A stretch of 64,000 nt of DNA from Cryptomeria japonica (Eukaryota > Streptophyta > Pinopsida > Cupressales > Cupressaceae), in contig NC_081415.1 in assembly GCF_030272615.1 (NCBI RefSeq), positions 107,321,906-107,385,905 of the forward strand, in the 5' to 3' direction. Under the pieces are notes generated by a model that made no database searches, was not told where the DNA came from, and was given only the letters and a program-made list of their open reading frames with translations. The position numbers were made by a program, and so were the translations under genes. The first letter of the stretch is position 1; every line of letters begins with the position of its first letter. Positions 60,337-64,000 of this stretch are shown here, piece by piece.

Positions 60337-63300
60337 ATGCATGCCCTGTTAAGAATCTGTATTATTCTGCTTCTTTTTCTACGGCCCTGTAGATGCACAA
60401 TGACTGATGAGGAAAGTCTTATAGATTTCAAGAATTCCATCATTCCCGATCCTCTAAATTTATTTGCCAGTTGGGTCCCTACTATTCACTTTTGTAACTG
60501 GACTGGAGTTACTTGTGATCCAACAAGAAACAGAGTGCAATTGCTTAAGTTGGCAGATATGCAATTAGGGGGTTCCATCTCCCCTTCAATTGGTAATCTT
60601 TCATTCCTCACGCAACTTGATCTTCACAACAACACTCTTGCAGGCCGAATTCCACAAGAAATAGGGAGACTTCAAGGCCTAAAGGTTCTTTTTCTTTCAA
60701 TCAATCGATTAGAAGGCTCCATTCCAAAAAATTTGACTTCATGCAAGGACTTACAAGTATTGTTACTGGCTAAGAATCAATTTACTGGAGCGATTCCTGG
60801 AGAGTTGAGTCTGCTTAAAAATCTCCAAGTCCTTATGCTTGGCTCCAATAATCTTTCTGGTAACATCCCTCCTTCCTTAGGAAATCTCTCTTACCTAGAA
60901 ACATTGTATATGGGAGATCTCGACCTTGAAGGTCAGATTCCACCTGAATTGGGAATGCTCTCTAGCTTGACTTCCTTTCTTCTATTTGAGAATCCCCGTT
61001 TAAAAGGCCTTATTCCCTCGTCAATCTCAAATATATCAGGCTTAGTAGAGTTGGCCCTTTACGGAAACCAGTTGACCGGTCCCATCCCACCAGAATTGGG
61101 CAGGCTCTCTCGCGCTGAAGTTGTACTTTTATGGGGCAATCAGCTGAGAGGTAGTATTCCAGCCACATTTGCCAATTGTACACATCTGCGTAAGCTTGAT
61201 TTGGAGGAAAATCGTCTCAGTGGAGCAGCACCATCGGATCTGGGGAGGCTTCCAAATCTTCAAAGGCTGAGTTTGTCATCCAATCAACTTGTTAGCGGCA
61301 TTTCTCTGACCATCCCCATACTTGCAGCTCTGCACAATTGCACCAAGCTGAATATTCTATTGATTAGTGACAATTATTTGAGTGGATACTTGCCAGAGCA
61401 GCTTCCGACAAATCTCTCTTCGTTATCAGTAGATGGTAATAGAATCACAGGAAGGATACCTTCATCTTTTGCCAACCTAACCAATTTGAGGGACCTTTAT
61501 ATGTCTTCCAATCTCCTTACAGGCCGCATTCCATCCTCTCTGAGAAGCCTTCGTAACCTGCAAAGACTTTTTCTGGACAGCAACAAGCTAAAAGGAAGCA
61601 TACCCCGTGAGATTGGCGAAATGAAAAGCCTTGGGGAGTTATCAGCCAGCCATAATATGCTTAGCGGACAGATACCTGATACAATTGGTCGACTTCAACA
61701 GTTAACACATCTTGTGCTTAACAACAACCTACTATCAGGGAAAGTACCTAAAAGTTTGGGAAAATGTTACAATTTGCAATTGCTAGACCTCTCCAACAAT
61801 CAGTTGAGAGGACGCATACCTAGTGAAGTGGCAAGTCTTCCTAATTTACAGTTTTATCTCAATTTGTCCAGAAACTCGTTGCAAGGATCTCTACCTCCAG
61901 GAATTGGAAAGATGATTCATGTTCAAGCTATTGATGTTTCAGCTAACAGGTTAGAAGGTCACATTCCAGCTACTCTTGAAAGCTGTGAAGAACTTGGATA
62001 TCTGAGTCTTTCTTCGAATGAATTGGAAGGCCCAATACCAGATTCTCTAAGGCGATTAAAAAGTCTTGTGAGTATGGATCTGTCTTCTAACAACCTCTCA
62101 GGTTTGATCCCTGTTTCTCTAAAGTCGCTGAATATGCTCCAGTATTTGAATTTATCTTTCAATAACCTCAGTGGAGAGGTACCAAAAGAAGGCATGTTTA
62201 AAAATTTGACAGCTGCATCATTTATGGGAAATATGTTTCTCTGTGGAGAGTGGATCCAGTTACCTCCATGCCCTGGGGTTCACAATACTCAGCTTAAAGA
62301 CCACAGCAGCAGAATTAGAATTTTTGCACCACTTGCTGGAACCATAACCTTCCTATTAGTTTGTTTATTGATCGTGGGACTCATTTACAGGAGGCGCAAG
62401 GTCAAGTCTAATGTTCAGAATGACATGTTGCCTCTGGAGCTCATAAAGGACAAGGGGGTTTCCTATCAAGAAATCTTTAAAGCAACAGATGGATTTAACC
62501 AGGAAAAATTGTTGGGGACTGGAAGCTTTGGCTCAGTGTACAAAGGTATTATGGATGATGGTACAGTGGCTGCTTTCAAGCGCCTGAATTTACAAAATGA
62601 GGAAGCCAACAAGAGCTTCATGAGGGAATTCGAAGTGTTGGCAAAAGTTAGGCATAGGAATCTTGTAAAAATCAAATCCTTCTGCTTAGAATTTGGACAC
62701 AGAATATTGGTTCTAGAGTTCATGTCCAAAGGAAATCTGGAGACACTGCTGCATTCCAATGGTAACTCATTGACCTTCATTGAGATATTGAACATAGCAA
62801 TTGATGTTATCCATGGGTTAGAGTATTTGCACCATGACTGTTTTCTGGAGTTTGCACACTGTGATATAAAACCAAGTAATGTTCTTATGAACGAGGACAT
62901 GACAGCACATGTAGCAGATTTTGGCATTGCCCGGATAGTTAACGGGTCAGACAGTAGTACTTCCACTATAACTCTGAAGGGATCCATAGGCTACATTGCA
63001 CCAGGTATTGCTTTCAATTATGTAATTATCTTCTCCTTTGCATATACTATGTCCAGAGCCAAATGACAAGCGTATAAGATCTAACCAGATTTATTATCTT
63101 TGGCTTTACAATGCAGAGTACGGAATTGGTGGGAAGGTATCCACGAGGGGTGATATTTACAGTTATGGTATTATGTTGTTGGAGATGTTAACTGGAAAGA
63201 GTCCAACCAACCATATGTTTGTGGGAGGATTGGAGCTCCACAAGTGGGTAAGCATGCATTTTAACAACAATTTGGAGGAGATTATTGACATGAGAATGAT

Positions 63301-63454
63301 GGAAGATACAGGACAACACGAAATAAATCAATGCCTTATTCCATTTTTACTTATTGGGTTGGAGTGTTCAAAAGAGTCCCCCAACGAAAGACCTACGGCT
63401 AGAGAGGTCGCACGAGTATTGGAAACTATTAAGAAGAGACTTTTTAAGGCCTGA
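60337..63454 (+). CDS. LRR receptor-like kinase, LRR-XII subfamily (FLS2/EFR/XA21-like)
   Basis: Two exons, 60337-63004 and 63117-63454, join in frame to a 1001-residue protein, normal for the subfamily. The ATG at 60337 is chosen because a hydrophobic signal peptide (residues 1-20) follows directly. Then come an LRR N-terminal cap (DEESLIDFKNSI; FCNWTGVTCD), about 22 leucine-rich repeats with LxGxIP cores, a closing cysteine pair (LCGEW...PPCPG), a membrane helix (about 664-686) and a kinase. The kinase keeps the glycine loop (GTGSFGSVYKG, about 726), Lys748, HCD at 841-843, DFG at 861-863 and APE. HCD in place of HRD makes it a non-RD kinase, common among immune receptors that sense microbial patterns. 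It presumably sits in the plasma membrane; its ligand is unknown. No stop or frameshift was found. Confidence 0.93.
63005..63116 (+). other. Intron of the receptor kinase gene
   Basis: 112 bases from GTATTG to ATGCAG. Removing it joins GYIAP to EYGIGG, restoring the conserved kinase sequence. The position, just at the APE motif, is the one typical of LRR-XII kinases. Without splicing, translation would end after 18 intron codons at TGA (63063). Confidence 0.93.
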
Positions 63455-63472
63455 AAAAGTTTTATATTATGT

Positions 63473-63478
63473 AATAAA
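63473..63478 (+). terminator. Candidate polyadenylation signal
   Basis: AATAAA, 19 bases after the receptor kinase stop codon. It is followed by T-rich sequence. Confidence 0.5.
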
Positions 63479-64000
63479 GTCATTTTAGTTATGTAATAAT
63501 GTTATTATTAATTAAAATGTTTAGTTAGTGGTATATTAGTTGGGGTGGGTGTAATGAAATCCTTTTAGTATGGAGGATTCTAACAATTATGTTAATTATA
63601 TTTGTTATAATAAAGGAATTCTAATGACTTACATGTTATGAAGCAATTTTTTCTTATTGTCATGTTAAATGTCAAGAAGTTTGAATAGTCAAGTTTTAAA
63701 AAAATGTAATACAAGAAGTTTGAAAATTTAGTAGGTATACTAGTGTAGGAAGAGGATAGAAAGAAGTATGTGAAGAGTAGATTTTAGATTGTAAATTTAA
63801 CTTTGATGGGCCAAAGACAAGAATCCACCCAAAGGAAAACAATAGAGAAAGAAAAAAGAGGTAAGTTTGATAACAAAAAGTATAAATATAAGAAAATGTA
63901 TGAAGATGAGATATTATCTAAATTAAATTATGCTGTCATTATAATTATATTGGTAAACTTGGAAATTATCTGTATCTATGAAAAAAAAAAAGGCTAAATA
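63479..64000. other. AT-rich 3' flank
   Basis: No further gene is visible. The small open frame at 63803-63997 is Lys-rich low-complexity sequence and not supported as coding. Confidence 0.4.

Noticed and set aside
61959-62987. Minus-strand frames opposite the receptor kinase
   Set aside because: They are shadows of the repeat-rich plus-strand coding sequence.
63005-63063. Alternative C terminus of the receptor kinase ending in GIAFNYVIIF...
   Set aside because: This is intron read-through. Splicing at 63004/63117 restores the conserved GYIAPEYG and the rest of the kinase.

Overview
This is transposon-dominated nuclear DNA from a large-genome seed plant, with one apparently intact host gene at the far right. 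Plant origin is shown by LTR retrotransposons primed by initiator-Met tRNA, plant-type LINEs with an RNase H domain, a CACTA transposase, and an LRR receptor kinase with the plant LRR-XII architecture. The very low gene density and long LTRs suggest a gymnosperm such as a conifer. That is inference, and the species cannot be fixed from the sequence alone.

Layout. 1-1257: no gene seen. 1258-8869: a complete but decayed Ty1/Copia element on the minus strand. 8870-10450: no gene, with a hairpin and a 40-bp tandem repeat. 10460-12500: 5' half of a minus-strand LINE. 12520-15000: a broken multi-exon SET-domain gene (minus). 15115-15680: tandem duplication and a long trinucleotide microsatellite. 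15677-22162: probable CACTA element with a spliced but stop-containing transposase (plus). 22170-24669: 3' ends of two further LTR elements. 25283-27285: a short-LTR element carrying a piece of a vacuolar iron transporter (VIT) gene. 27713-34545: a 6.8-kb LTR element with perfect target-site duplication, two non-pol ORFs and no integrase or reverse transcriptase. 34546-35680: LINE 3' remnant. 36776-38150: eroded retroelement ORF. 38349-39127: MULE-like MITE. 39138-44110: nothing recognisable. 44111-45602: tandem duplication of about 735 bp. 49107-56769: second copy of the VIT-carrying element, itself split by a LINE (which holds an LTR) and by a 946-bp inverted-repeat transposon. 56770-59270: LINE with reverse transcriptase. 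60337-63454: LRR-XII receptor kinase with one intron.

The blocks at about 25.25-35.7 kb and 49.1-58.15 kb are diverged copies of one ancestral segment, because they share both the VIT element and the adjoining LINE remnant. Later insertions then hit each copy independently, which gives a relative order of events. The most unusual items are the coding-capable but pol-less LTR element, whose LTRs resemble those of the Copia element in the same window; the VIT gene fragment inside an LTR element; and the SET-domain pseudogene. All of the transposon coding regions are damaged. Only the receptor kinase reads as a working gene; its HCD (non-RD) kinase loop is typical of pattern-recognition receptors.
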